A DNA stretch of 64,000 nucleotides from Acidobacteriota bacterium. Lineage in GTDB: Bacteria; Acidobacteriota; Blastocatellia; Chloracidobacteriales; JADJPF01. The notes below the pieces were generated by a model that had not been told where the DNA came from, ran no database searches, and was given only the letters and a program-made list of their open reading frames with translations. A program made the position numbers and the translations under genes. Of this stretch, positions 1 through 9,262 are shown piece after piece (position 1 is the stretch's first letter; the number at the start of each line of letters is the position of its first letter). The stretch lies in contig JACQZQ010000058.1 of assembly GCA_016213785.1 (NCBI GenBank), forward strand, positions 1 through 64,000, read 5' to 3'.

Positions 1-990
1 CGTTGGAGACAAACCGTAGTAGAAACAAGAAACTGGGAAACAGTATTAATTCCTAATAGTCAGTTGATGAAAAGCCAAGTAATGATCTATGGTCAGCGTC
101 ATGGACAACCTATTCAAACAAGGCGATGGATCTATTTTAATGTAGATTTTCGTTTTACTCCTGATGAGGTAATAAATTGTATTAATGATACACTACAAGC
201 CAATCCAATTCCAAATGTAGCAGATGAACCTAGAATACATGTGATCTTGATGGATTTTAAGGATAGTTATTGTACTTATGCAGTAAGATATTGGTTAACA
301 GATTTAGCTGTTGATGACCCTACAGATTCTAACGTAAGAATTAGAATTTATTATGCTCTTAAACGTGCTAATATTTCTCTTTCTATTCCTGCTCATAGCC
401 TATTTGTTACCGAACTCAGTAATAAACGAGAAATTAGAAAACATGAGGAAGAAATAGAGCAACATATTGCTGCTTTACGCAATATAGAGCTATTTAATAC
501 GATTAAAGAAGAAGAGTTAAGAGAATTAAGTGGTCATTTACGCTATGCACCTTTTGCTAATGGGGAAATAATTACCAAACAAGGTGCAGAGGCTCATTGG
601 CTCTATGTTTTGGTTAAGGGGGAAGTTTCTGTTAGAGTTAGTGTTATTTCTAATAATAGTAATACTGGAAATTTAGTTTTAGAAAAAGAAGTTTCTAGAT
701 TAAAAGCAAGTGATATTTTTGGTGAAATGTCTTTAATGACGGGTGCCCCACGTGCTTCTACAGTAATAGCATTAGGGGAAGTTGAATGTTATCGTTTAGA
801 TAAAGAAGCTTTTGAAAATATTTTAGCTAAGCGCCCAGAAATTGCTCAAGAGATTGCTCGTATAATGGCCCGTCGCCGATTAAAATTAGAAGCTGTAGTT
901 AAAGGCTTAGATGAAGAAATCCACCATGAAGAAGTCGAAAAAACAGAAGTTGATATACTAAAATCAATAAAAATGTTTTTTGGGCTTTAA
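1..990 (+). CDS. MscS-family mechanosensitive channel with C-terminal cyclic-nucleotide-binding domain (5' truncated by window)
   Basis: The reading frame is open from base 1, so the gene begins upstream of the window. The first residues (VETRNWETVLIPNSQL) match the conserved beta domain of MscS small-conductance channels. After the MscS cytoplasmic alpha/beta region, the last ~150 codons form a cyclic-nucleotide-binding domain with the phosphate-binding-cassette-like motif FGEMSLMTGAPRAST. Known family role: an inner-membrane channel that releases osmolytes on hypo-osmotic shock. The CNBD suggests gating or modulation by cAMP/cGMP (inference). A TTG at 64 could be called as a start but is internal to the domain. 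The pore helices lie outside the window. Confidence 0.88.
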   Translation, partial: RWRQTVVETRNWETVLIPNSQLMKSQVMIYGQRHGQPIQTRRWIYFNVDFRFTPDEVINCINDTLQANPIPNVADEPRIHVILMDFKDSYCTYAVRYWLTDLAVDDPTDSNVRIRIYYALKRANISLSIPAHSLFVTELSNKREIRKHEEEIEQHIAALRNIELFNTIKEEELRELSGHLRYAPFANGEIITKQGAEAHWLYVLVKGEVSVRVSVISNNSNTGNLVLEKEVSRLKASDIFGEMSLMTGAPRASTVIALGEVECYRLDKEAFENILAKRPEIAQEIARIMARRRLKLEAVVKGLDEEIHHEEVEKTEVDILKSIKMFFGL

Positions 991-1142
991 TTAAAAAATA
1001 TTAGTTTAAGGAAAGAATTAGAGTAAGAAAATTTTCCTATTATTGAAAAACTTTCCAAACTTTTTAGAAAAGATTTTATTCCTAAGACATACACAAAACA
1101 TATACAAATCACCAAACTATAAAAAATTATTTGGAGGAAATT

Positions 1143-1634
1143 ATGCTACACCTAAAAAAAGCTGTTTTTGCAATGGTTTGCTTATTGATGCTTACTTCTT
1201 TAACCTTTGCCCAAGACTTAGCCCAAGATAAAAAAAATGATAAAGAACCAAAACAAATTGGTAAAATTATTAGGCTAAAGCCTACTTCGATTTCTCCTGA
1301 GGCTACAGCAATAGTACGTGTTTCTTTTTCTAATAAAAAAGAAGGCGATCCTATTCAAAATTTTGAAATAATTACAGTTAATGTAAATAATAAAGATAAT
1401 TATAGATTATTTGTTGATGGAGTAGAGATTACTTCTAGAGAAGCAAAAGCTGGTAAAAACGATCTAGAAGCTTCTTTTGTAATTGAATTTTCTAGCAAAG
1501 CTAAAGATGGTGGCAAAAAAGGTGGAGCAGCTCAAGGATTACCTGCTTCTCTTGATCCTGTTACAAAGATTAGACACATAGAAATACGTGATACTAATAA
1601 CCAAGTTATTCTAACTGGAGATTTTGCTGAATAA
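1143..1634 (+). CDS. Secreted protein of unknown function
   Basis: The start is ATG 1143, because a strong GGAGG lies at 1133-1137 at good spacing; a TTG twelve bases upstream overlaps that site and is not preferred. The first ~24 residues form a signal peptide (MLHLKKAVFAMVCLL, cleavage after TFA), so the 163-residue product is exported. The mature part is rich in Lys, Asn and Ile, looks beta-rich, and has a Gly/Lys linker (GGKKGGAAQG) near residue 125. I recognise no family. It is monocistronic, with a hairpin terminator immediately downstream. Confidence 0.75.
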   Translation: MLHLKKAVFAMVCLLMLTSLTFAQDLAQDKKNDKEPKQIGKIIRLKPTSISPEATAIVRVSFSNKKEGDPIQNFEIITVNVNNKDNYRLFVDGVEITSREAKAGKNDLEASFVIEFSSKAKDGGKKGGAAQGLPASLDPVTKIRHIEIRDTNNQVILTGDFAE

Positions 1635-1668
1635 ATAAGAATTATTTTTAACCTACAACCGAATTTTT

Positions 1669-1706
1669 CTAGCTCAGAAAACAGAATTTTCTGAGCTAGT
1701 TTTGTT
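1669..1706 (+). terminator. Rho-independent terminator
   Basis: Perfect 13-bp stem (1669-1681 with 1687-1699), a 5-nt loop, then a T-rich run. It lies 34 bases after the stop of the secreted protein gene. Confidence 0.85.
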
Positions 1707-1840
1707 TATGTAGGGTTGATGGCTTGCAATCTTAAACTTATACGCATAATCTTTTGCTTTATTGATTTATCCATAAATTACATAATCTTATAAAAACATT
1801 CTAATAACTCTTAAATTATCTTTGTCTTAAATTAACTTTT

Positions 1841-2233
1841 ATGCCAGAACTTTATTGGACAAAATATGATTTACTGCAATTTGCAGCACGACATATTTTA
1901 GAAAAGTTTGATATTAGCCAAATAAAAAACCATAATAATTTTTGGCCTGCTGGGACTACCCAAGAATACTTAGGCGAACTCTTAGAATGGATTGTAAGCA
2001 CTTATAAAGATAGAATTGAACTTCCTATTAATGGTGTTTGTGGTGATGGCTTTTCTACTTATGAGTTTTTACTTGATTATGGGGTTATTATTCGTTTAGG
2101 CATTACAAGTCAAGGAAGAATTACTTTGCTTCAACCATTAAGAGGAGAAAATATAGTAAAACTTAGCAATGAAGAAGCACAAAAATTATTTACAATTTTA
2201 TTTTCTGATGTAGAAAAAGGGGATTATAAATGA
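1841..2233 (+). CDS. Hypothetical protein, first gene of a coupled pair
   Basis: A 130-residue soluble protein with no signal peptide or membrane segment. The N-terminus is aromatic (MPELYWTKYDLLQFAAR). I do not recognise a family. The stop codon overlaps the next start as ATGA, so the two genes are probably translationally coupled and functionally linked. No clear Shine-Dalgarno precedes the ATG. A mixed alpha/beta fold with a GxxxRLGITSQGRITLL-like beta hairpin is suggested by the residue pattern (inference). Confidence 0.65.
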   Translation: MPELYWTKYDLLQFAARHILEKFDISQIKNHNNFWPAGTTQEYLGELLEWIVSTYKDRIELPINGVCGDGFSTYEFLLDYGVIIRLGITSQGRITLLQPLRGENIVKLSNEEAQKLFTILFSDVEKGDYK

Positions 2234-2811
2234 GCGTATTTTTAACACTAGACTTAAAAACTTGGCGACCTGGAGAAGTTGAGCGCATATACACATCTCG
2301 GGATATGAGAGAAAAATTGCCTGAACTAAGTAAAGATGAAGGCTTCTTAAAAGCTTTAATGATAGATAATCTAGGCTGTGGACTAGCTGTAAATGGTAAG
2401 GTAGTTTCTCGTTGTACTTTTATGTATAACGGAGAATCTTCTGGTGATATGCTGCAAATGTATGAATATCACTTACCAGATCTTTTTGAAGGAAGATCAG
2501 TAAGCATTCACTTTTATGAGGAAATGACTAGTTGGCGCTTAACTCCTGATGGCGATGAAATGACATGGGAAATAATGGATGATTCTAAAGGTATTGATAA
2601 TGCAACAGTTGAGCAAGAAGGGCGTTGTGAGCGACTCCCTTTTATTAAAGCTGGTATTAGCTGGTTAACTGAAGCAATAAACATAATGAAAAGATATGAA
2701 GAAGCTGTTAAACGCGCTGGAGGACAAGACTTAGAAGATCAAATAGATATGGCACAAAGGCTTTTAGATTTTTCCCGTAAAACCCTTATAGAAATGGGCT
2801 GGAAACCATAA
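2230..2811 (+). CDS. Hypothetical protein, second gene of a coupled pair
   Basis: A 193-residue soluble protein whose ATG overlaps the upstream stop (ATGA). It has no signal peptide and no recognised motif. Acidic and aromatic residues dominate the middle, and the C-terminus is predicted helical (ca. residues 150-190). The tight overlap argues that it acts with the 130-residue protein upstream. A loose 9-bp inverted repeat (2842-2850 with 2876-2884) follows the stop but lacks a T-run. Confidence 0.65.
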   Translation: MSVFLTLDLKTWRPGEVERIYTSRDMREKLPELSKDEGFLKALMIDNLGCGLAVNGKVVSRCTFMYNGESSGDMLQMYEYHLPDLFEGRSVSIHFYEEMTSWRLTPDGDEMTWEIMDDSKGIDNATVEQEGRCERLPFIKAGISWLTEAINIMKRYEEAVKRAGGQDLEDQIDMAQRLLDFSRKTLIEMGWKP

Positions 2812-2957
2812 CCATTAAACTAGTAGTTTTAAGAGCAGCAAAAGCCTAAAAATTGTCAAACCCTAAAAGATAGTGTTTAGGCTTCTAAAAACCTACCCTA
2901 AATTAACATAATATAAATTTGTCTCCTAATATTTAGCTATGCTATAGTCCTTTTTTG

Positions 2958-3003
2958 CTTATAGCTTGTAAACTTATAAATTTATAAACTTGTAAGCTTA
3001 TAA
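2958..3003 (+). repeat. Imperfect inverted repeat in the RNase J leader
   Basis: An AT-rich, ~45-base imperfect palindrome centred on AAATTT, with repeated CTTATAA / CTTGTAA words, just upstream of the ribonuclease J start. It could form a leader hairpin; function unknown. Confidence 0.45.
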
Positions 3004-3029
3004 TTATAGATAATATAGAAAGATAAACT

Positions 3030-4691
3030 GTGGCTAACTCTGTAGAAATACTTCCAATAGGCGGATTAGGCGAATTTGGGATGAATTGCCTAGCAATCCG
3101 CTATGAAGATGAAATCCTTGTTATTGATGCTGGACTACTTTTTCCAGATCCTCATTTTTGGGGCGTTGATATTATTGTCCCAGATTTTCAATACTTAAAA
3201 GATAATCGTGATAAAGTTCGTGCTTTAATCCTCACCCATAGCCATGAAGATCATATAGGATCAGTTCCTTTTTTACTTAAAGCTATTAATGTCCCTGTTT
3301 ATGCAACTCCTTATACAGCCGCAGTTTTAGCTTCTAAATTAGATGAACACGATCTTTTAGATGAAGTATTAATACATACAGTACGCCCTAAAGAACTAGT
3401 TGAGCTTGACCCTTTTGAGATTGAGTTTATCCGCGTTTCCCATTCAACAACAGATTGTGCTGCTTTAGCAATTCGTACTCCTGTAGGTGTAATTATTCAC
3501 ACTGGAGATTTTAAGTTTGATGAAACTCCTGTTTGTGGTCAACCAATAGATACAGAATCTCTTCGTCGCTATGGCGATCAAGGTGTTCTTGCGCTACTTT
3601 CTGATTCTACTAACGTAGAACGTCCTGGGCGTATGTACTCAGAACGTGACGTTATCCCAGCGTTAGAAAATATTTTTGATAGTGCTCAAGGAAGAATAAT
3701 TGTTAGTTGTTTTACTTCAAGTATTCATCGAATCCAAATTATTTTAGATTTAGCAGAAACTTTTCACCGTAGAGTTACTATTATTGGCCGTAGCATGATA
3801 AGAAATATTGATACAGCTGAGAGTATGCGTTATTTAGATGTTCCTGATAGTCTTTTAATTACTCCTGCTGATACAAGGCGTTTTGCTCCTCATCAAGTAG
3901 TAATGCTTGTAACTGGCTGTCAAGGTGAACCAATGTCAGCACTCTCTAGAATGGCTGTTGATAGCCATAAACAAGCTAAAATTGAAGCAGGTGATACTGT
4001 AGTACTTTCTGCTCGTCAAATTCCTGGAAATGAAAAATCTATTTCACGCTTAATTAATCATCTTTATAAGCGTCATGCTCAAGTTTATGACTCTACTAGT
4101 GGGCGTATTCATGTTTCAGGACATGGTTCTCAAGAAGACCTAAAGATGATGTTAGAAGCAACTAGACCTAAGTTTTTTATCCCTATTCATGGGGAATACC
4201 GCCAACTCTACCAACATAAAAAGTTTGCCTGCTCTTTAGGCTATAAACCAGAACAAGTTTTATTAGTTGAATCTGGCGATGTTATAGAAATAGAAAAAGA
4301 CTCTATTTCTGTACCAGGAAAAATTCCTATTGGACGTACTTATATTGATTCTACTGGTATTGGAAAAATAGAAGATATTGTAGTAAGAGATCGTAAACAT
4401 CTTGCTTATGATGGAATCATTGTTCCAATTATAACCATTAATAAAAGTACTGGTAAGATAGAAAATGAACCTGAAATTATTACAAAAGGTTTTAATATTC
4501 CTTATGATGATGAGAATGACTATCTTACTAAATTATCTACTTTAATTACCCAAACTATTATTTCTTCTGAACCAGATGAGCGACGTGATGAGGCTTTAAT
4601 TAAAGAAAAAGTTCGCTTAGAAATAAAACGTTTTGTTCAAAGAAGAACAGGCTATCGTCCAACAATTATTCCAGTTATTTTAGAAGTATAG
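3030..4691 (+). CDS. rnj: Ribonuclease J
   Basis: A metallo-beta-lactamase/beta-CASP ribonuclease of 553 residues, the usual RNase J length. The family carries out endonucleolytic and 5'-3' exonucleolytic mRNA decay and rRNA processing in the cytoplasm. The zinc motif HSHEDH is at residues 70-75. Further ligands are in the VSHSTTD and HTGDFKFD segments. The beta-CASP motifs include HVSGHGSQED and IPIHGEYR, followed by the C-terminal domain ending near YRPTIIPVILEV. The start is a GTG with only a weak upstream purine stretch. No RNase E/G is seen in the window. Confidence 0.95.
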   Translation: MANSVEILPIGGLGEFGMNCLAIRYEDEILVIDAGLLFPDPHFWGVDIIVPDFQYLKDNRDKVRALILTHSHEDHIGSVPFLLKAINVPVYATPYTAAVLASKLDEHDLLDEVLIHTVRPKELVELDPFEIEFIRVSHSTTDCAALAIRTPVGVIIHTGDFKFDETPVCGQPIDTESLRRYGDQGVLALLSDSTNVERPGRMYSERDVIPALENIFDSAQGRIIVSCFTSSIHRIQIILDLAETFHRRVTIIGRSMIRNIDTAESMRYLDVPDSLLITPADTRRFAPHQVVMLVTGCQGEPMSALSRMAVDSHKQAKIEAGDTVVLSARQIPGNEKSISRLINHLYKRHAQVYDSTSGRIHVSGHGSQEDLKMMLEATRPKFFIPIHGEYRQLYQHKKFACSLGYKPEQVLLVESGDVIEIEKDSISVPGKIPIGRTYIDSTGIGKIEDIVVRDRKHLAYDGIIVPIITINKSTGKIENEPEIITKGFNIPYDDENDYLTKLSTLITQTIISSEPDERRDEALIKEKVRLEIKRFVQRRTGYRPTIIPVILEV

Positions 4692-4694
4692 CCT

Positions 4695-4730
4695 AATATC
4701 AAATATATCAAATATATCAAATATATCAAT
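4695..4730. repeat. Short tandem repeat, 9-bp unit
   Basis: Three to four copies of AAATATATC directly after the RNase J stop. A low-complexity array that could vary in copy number. Confidence 0.8.
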
Positions 4731-4844
4731 AAAACAGGGTAAAAAATTGAGAAATACGGTGGTTGAGCGTTGTTAGCTTAACAATCTTATAAGCTTATTT
4801 TATCAATTATTTATACTTAATAAGAACTAATAGGAGCTTAATTT

Positions 4845-5405
4845 ATGGGTTCAATTTTTGAAGCTTTTGTTTTTTGTGGAGATTATGAAGAAGCAGCAAA
4901 CTTTTTAGAAGAAAAGGATGAAATATTTGGTTTTGAAAATAGCCATCTAGAAGTAGAAGTTGATATGAGCGTTATATATGTTTATACATCAGAAACTCTA
5001 GAACCTGAAATCGTTGAAAACATTGCTAAAGAAATATGCTTAGAGTTTGATAAATGTTTATATGTTTATTGGAATGATGAAGAAAATACAAGCTATTCAA
5101 TGCTTTATGATCAAGAAAATGGTTTTGTAGATATGTTTGGTGAAGATGATGAAATTTGGGTAGAGCTTGATGAAAATGCTAACCCTAATCTTAAAGGGCA
5201 ACGCTACACTAGGCAAGAAACGCTAGATAGTCAAGATGCTGAAAAATCATATACTTGTATTTTTAGCTCGCTAGATTCTGCTCTAATTCACTTAAAATCA
5301 GATGTTACTATAAAAGGTCAAGCTTTAATTAAACTAGAAGAAGAAGACACTGATGACGAAGAAGAAGATGATGATTATGAGGAAGAATCAAGAGGCTTTT
5401 TCTAA
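4845..5405 (+). CDS. Acidic hypothetical protein
   Basis: 186 residues preceded by an AGGAG site. The protein is strongly acidic throughout and ends in an almost uninterrupted Asp/Glu tail (around residues 165-182). It has no signal peptide or membrane segment. An internal Tyr/Asp/Glu-rich section (VDMSVIYVY, LYVYWNDEEN) suggests a small alpha/beta domain. No family is recognised. It is followed after only 6 bases by the YdjM-like membrane protein, so the two are probably co-transcribed. Confidence 0.7.
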   Translation: MGSIFEAFVFCGDYEEAANFLEEKDEIFGFENSHLEVEVDMSVIYVYTSETLEPEIVENIAKEICLEFDKCLYVYWNDEENTSYSMLYDQENGFVDMFGEDDEIWVELDENANPNLKGQRYTRQETLDSQDAEKSYTCIFSSLDSALIHLKSDVTIKGQALIKLEEEDTDDEEEDDDYEEESRGFF

Positions 5406-5411
5406 AAACTT

Positions 5412-5978
5412 ATGAGCCCAATTACACATTTTTTTATAGGTTGGTTAGTTGCTACACCATCAAAACTTACACCTAAAGAACGGGCAATAATTGCTTTTGC
5501 TGGAGTAATGCCAGATTTAGATGCAGCCGGAATTATTGCTGAAGTTTTAACAAAAAATTCTGATCACCCGCTGCTTTGGTGGTCAGACTATCATCATATT
5601 TTAGGCCATAATATAGGTTTTGCTTTACTAGTCACAATACTTGCAGTAATATTTTCTACTCACCATTTACTTACTGCGCTACTTACTTTTATAAGTTTTC
5701 ATCTACATTTGCTAGGAGATTTAGTTGGCTCAAAAGGCCCAGATGGCTATCAATGGCCTATTCCCTACCTCTTACCTTTTTCATCTTCTTGGCAACTAGT
5801 TTGGTCAGGACAATGGCAGCTTAATGCTTGGCAAAATTTTTTAATCACAGGCATTGTAATGATTTTTATTTTCTTTCTAGCTTATAAACGAGGCTATTCT
5901 ATTGTAGGGATTTTTTCTCTATCCGCAGATAAAATTTTTGTTGATACCCTAAGGAAGCGTTTTAGCCAAATTCACTAA
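5412..5978 (+). CDS. YdjM/DUF457-like membrane-bound metal-dependent hydrolase
   Basis: 188 residues with several membrane segments. The pattern fits the YdjM family (LexA-regulated inner-membrane hydrolase): an N-terminal SPITHFFIGW, an Asp-rich PDLDAAG, a HH-containing DYHHILGHN, and FHLHLLGDLVGSKGPDGYQWP. The conserved His and Asp residues are the expected metal ligands. The biochemical role of the family is not established. It begins six bases after the acidic protein stop, with no separate promoter, indicating an operon. The C-terminal tail (~30 residues) is cytoplasmic-looking and basic. Confidence 0.8.
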   Translation: MSPITHFFIGWLVATPSKLTPKERAIIAFAGVMPDLDAAGIIAEVLTKNSDHPLLWWSDYHHILGHNIGFALLVTILAVIFSTHHLLTALLTFISFHLHLLGDLVGSKGPDGYQWPIPYLLPFSSSWQLVWSGQWQLNAWQNFLITGIVMIFIFFLAYKRGYSIVGIFSLSADKIFVDTLRKRFSQIH

Positions 5979-6485
5979 AATTTTTCAATAAAGTATTAGA
6001 AAAATATTTAAGAAAATATCATTTTTTCTCTTAAAAAATAGCTTATATAAATAGCCCTCTTATTTAGGGGGGGTGCACCACTCCTTCCCTTTATATCCTA
6101 ATAAGGGATATTTCTTAGTATACTTGGTTTTTAGTCTTGACAGACTAGTCATTTATACTTTATTGTTTTTTAAATGGAATATAAGTTATAAAGTATTTAT
6201 GTAATAAAACGTTGCACAAATACTTATAAAGTATCCTAATAAAATTAAAGCAAAAAATTAAAATTGGTTTTTTGATAAAAACAATTGTAGAAAATCAAGT
6301 AAAAAACTTAAAATAAAATAAACATATTTTTTATTTTTCAAAAAATCTTTTCAAAAATTAAAAAAACTCTCGAAAACTCTCGAAAAATAAAAATAGAATT
6401 GCTTTTTTAGCTAAAAAATAAAGTAACTAACTAAAAACATAAAATTATTAACATATAACCTGCCAATATTTAAGGAGAGAAAAAT
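5979..6485. other. Long AT-rich intergenic region before DUF4331 gene
   Basis: 507 bases without a credible gene. It contains a GC-richer island with a G7 run (6061-6100), a short inverted repeat ATATCC/GGGATAT near 6100-6112, and a direct repeat of AAAACTCTCG (6363-6372, 6373-6382). A strong AAGGAGAG ribosome site ends the region. It probably holds the promoter and 5' leader of the first DUF4331 gene; no specific box can be assigned. Confidence 0.5.
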
Positions 6486-7682
6486 ATGTTTGCCAGGAAA
6501 GCCACATTATTATTAGTAACAATATTAATTACAATTTTTTTACTAGCTCCCCCACTATCAATCGACGCAGCAGATCATTTAGATGGCGGTAAAGATATAA
6601 GCACCCAAGCCACACCATTTGCAGATATTTCTGATTTTTGGGTATTTCTAGACCCCAATGATAATGATAGATTAGAGCTTATTATGGCTGTTAACCCTTT
6701 TATCATTCCATCTGAAAATGAAAGTAGAGGACTATTTGATCCAGCTGTCGTTTATAGATTTAATATAGAAAATACTGGCGATGCAAAACCTGATAAATTT
6801 TTAGATATCACTTTTTCAAAGCAAATTGGGCGTGATACTCCTCAAACAGCTACAGTTAAACTTCCAAGTGGAAAAACCTTTACTGCACCTACTACTATTG
6901 CTCTTGGAGAACCTGTTGCTCCACCTGCAAGAGTTAATACTGTAAACTCTGCTTCTGGTAGTAAATTCTTTGCTGGTATAGCTGATGATCCATTCTTTTT
7001 TGATGTTCCTGCTGAAGTTCAATTTAGACGAGGGCTTCTTGTTGGTACACGCGATCCAAATTTCTTTAGTCGTGGCCGAGATACATTTGCTGGTTTTAAT
7101 GTTATGACTATAGTTCTTAGTATCCCATTGAGCGAAGTAAAAGGATCTGCTGGTAATATGGTTGGTATAAGTGCATCCACCTTAATTCCTAAAAAAGCTA
7201 TTAGAAATACTGATGGCACAGTCTCATATAAAGGTAGCTTGATCCAAGTTGATTCTGCTGGAATTCCTGTTGTAAACGTTGTTCTTTTAGATTTTAATCT
7301 TAAAGATCGTTATAACATTATAGGCCCTGATGTTTCTGCACTCTCACAAAATGTTATTGGCTCACTTAGATCCATAGGAACAGATGACACCAGTATAGGG
7401 CTTCTTAAAGCACTTATTGTAGATAAAGGCGATTATATTCGTATTGATTTATCTAAACCCAATACAGGCCCAGAAGGTGGAACTAATCCAGATGCAGCAT
7501 TTCCAAATGGTCGCCGTCTTGTAGATGATGTAACAGATATAGTTATAAGCTTAATCAATAATAGAGTTCCATTACCAGATGGTATTGATGCTAATGACAA
7601 GAAATTCCTAAATGTATTTCCATGGGTTCCACAACCAAACATGCCATTAAAGAAAGGCGAGCAAGACACCACACAAAATTAG
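6486..7682 (+). CDS. Exported DUF4331 family protein (copy 1)
   Basis: 398 residues with a signal peptide (~28 aa, cleavage after IDA). The mature N-terminus ADHLDGG and the motifs ISDFWVFLDPND, FFAGIADDPFFFD and GRDTFAGFNV are the hallmarks of DUF4331 (PF14224), an exported family of unknown function. The C-terminus is a Thr/Gln tail (QDTTQN) shared with the neighbouring paralogue. The start is supported by AAGGAGAG. It lies in tandem with a second copy (7977-9194), and both precede a TPR lipoprotein, suggesting an envelope assembly. Confidence 0.88.
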   Translation: MFARKATLLLVTILITIFLLAPPLSIDAADHLDGGKDISTQATPFADISDFWVFLDPNDNDRLELIMAVNPFIIPSENESRGLFDPAVVYRFNIENTGDAKPDKFLDITFSKQIGRDTPQTATVKLPSGKTFTAPTTIALGEPVAPPARVNTVNSASGSKFFAGIADDPFFFDVPAEVQFRRGLLVGTRDPNFFSRGRDTFAGFNVMTIVLSIPLSEVKGSAGNMVGISASTLIPKKAIRNTDGTVSYKGSLIQVDSAGIPVVNVVLLDFNLKDRYNIIGPDVSALSQNVIGSLRSIGTDDTSIGLLKALIVDKGDYIRIDLSKPNTGPEGGTNPDAAFPNGRRLVDDVTDIVISLINNRVPLPDGIDANDKKFLNVFPWVPQPNMPLKKGEQDTTQN

Positions 7683-7763
7683 TTTATATTTCTAAAAACT
7701 AAGGAGACTTATTGTTGATGTCTTATAGTTAAAGCTTAAAAGCCTTTCATCCTATAAAAACAC

Positions 7764-7794
7764 TAACCGCGAAGAAATTAAATCTTCGCGGTTA
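7764..7794 (+). terminator. Strong hairpin after DUF4331 copy 1
   Basis: Perfect 12-bp stem (7764-7775 with 7783-7794), 7-nt loop. There is no long T-run, so termination or mRNA 3'-end stabilisation are both possible. Confidence 0.6.
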
Positions 7795-7976
7795 AATTTC
7801 CTGCAAAGTTCTACGTAACTATTATGGAAACAGAGCGCATTTTACTACACCTAAATAACCCACTTTGCAAACTTTTCAATAACATTACGTATTTTAACTA
7901 TCTTTGAAACAATAAATAAAAAACAACAGTAACACCGATTTGTATTTTGCAAACCGGTAAGAAAGGAAAGACATCT

Positions 7977-9194
7977 ATGTTTAAACAGCTTAGAAAAACT
8001 TCTATCATAGCGCTTGTTTTAGCAGTTGCCCTTATTATTCTCCTAACTCCTCCGCTTCCAACTGACGCTGCCGATCATGGCGATGCTCCATTTGCATCTT
8101 TAAGAGCTACAGCAGATATTACAGATTTTTGGGTATTCCTTGATCCAAATGATAATACAAGATTAGAACTTATCATGGGGACAAGAGGCTTTATTGTGCC
8201 AGGCGAAAATGCAAACTTTGGTATTTTTGATGGTGACTTACGTTATAGATTTAATATTGAAAACACAGGTGATGGAGTACCAGATCTCTTCCTTGATGCT
8301 ATTTTTTCTAAACAAATAGGACGTACTACCCCACAAACAGGTACAGTTACCTTGTCAGATGCTAGAGGAACAGTACTTAAAACATTTACTGCGCCTGCTA
8401 CACTTTCAAGTAGTACTGCTGCAGTTGCACCCACTCGCAATATAACAGCAGATTCCAACACTGGAATCAGATTTTTTGCAGGGCTTGCTGATGATGCGTT
8501 CTTTTTTGATGTACCTTCAGAACTTCGTTATAGAGCATCACTTGAGGCTGGAACACCTGGTGGTGATATATCATTTTTTACTCGTGGCCGTGACACTTTT
8601 GCAGGTTATAACATCAATGCTATTGCTTATAGTGTTCCAGTTAGTTTATTAAAAGGGCGTGCTGGCAATGTACTTGGCATAAGTGCTGCTACACAGATTA
8701 GAAAGAAAATCACCGTAAACTCTAATGCAACAACTACAGGTAAAGGTGATTTTGTTCAAATTGATAGCATGGGTATTCCTGCTGTCAATATTGTATTTGT
8801 TCCTTTTGAGCGTAAAGACGATTTTAACACTAAAGGCCCTGATGCTACCTCTTTTGCAAATGACATTGTTGGTCAACTAAAAATATTGCAAACACGCGAT
8901 GCTAACATAGCACTATTTGCAAAACTTGCTGTTGAAAAAGGGGACTATTTAAGAATAGATACCTCAATAGCAAATACTGGCCCTGAGGGCGGCAACAACT
9001 CTGGTGCAGGCTTCCCTAATGGTCGTCGCCTTCTTGATGATGTTACAGATCCTATTGTTAGCTTAGTAAGCAACAGCGAACCTAGACCAGACATGGTTGA
9101 CAAAAATGATGTTCTTTTCCTTAATAACTTTCCTTGGGTAGCCTTACCAAATCAGCCACTACCTAGAGGATCTCAAGATACAACTCAGAACTAG
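7977..9194 (+). CDS. Exported DUF4331 family protein (copy 2)
   Basis: A 405-residue paralogue of the gene upstream. The start is ATG 7977, chosen because GAAAGGAAAG sits at proper spacing before it and the signal peptide then begins at MFKQLRKTS; an in-frame TTG at 7947 is less likely. The same motifs recur: ADHGDAPF after the cleavage site, ITDFWVFLDPND, FFAGLADDAFFFD, GRDTFAGYN, PNGRRLLDDVTD and the QDTTQN tail. Copy 2 carries a few extra residues in mid-protein. Function unknown; the shared ends suggest recent tandem duplication with divergence. Confidence 0.88.
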   Translation: MFKQLRKTSIIALVLAVALIILLTPPLPTDAADHGDAPFASLRATADITDFWVFLDPNDNTRLELIMGTRGFIVPGENANFGIFDGDLRYRFNIENTGDGVPDLFLDAIFSKQIGRTTPQTGTVTLSDARGTVLKTFTAPATLSSSTAAVAPTRNITADSNTGIRFFAGLADDAFFFDVPSELRYRASLEAGTPGGDISFFTRGRDTFAGYNINAIAYSVPVSLLKGRAGNVLGISAATQIRKKITVNSNATTTGKGDFVQIDSMGIPAVNIVFVPFERKDDFNTKGPDATSFANDIVGQLKILQTRDANIALFAKLAVEKGDYLRIDTSIANTGPEGGNNSGAGFPNGRRLLDDVTDPIVSLVSNSEPRPDMVDKNDVLFLNNFPWVALPNQPLPRGSQDTTQN

Positions 9195-9221
9195 TTCTGA
9201 ATGATTTTAGTTTTTTATAAG

Positions 9222-9258
9222 AAGCCCTGATAAATAGAATATATCAGGGCTTTGATTT
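9222..9258 (+). terminator. Terminator after DUF4331 copy 2, overlapping the next gene's leader
   Basis: An 11-bp perfect stem (9222-9232 with 9242-9252), then TGATTTGT. The hairpin ends only ~10 bases before the ATG of the TPR lipoprotein, and its 3' arm contains the only AGGG near that start. Confidence 0.75.
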
Positions 9259-9262
9259 GTAT

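Noticed and set aside
64-990. TTG at 64 as the start of a stand-alone CNBD protein
   Set aside because: The frame is open to base 1 and codes for conserved MscS residues, so the gene is truncated by the window edge.
7823-7906. 27-codon ORF in the gap between the DUF4331 genes
   Set aside because: No ribosome site and AT-rich composition; it does not look coding.
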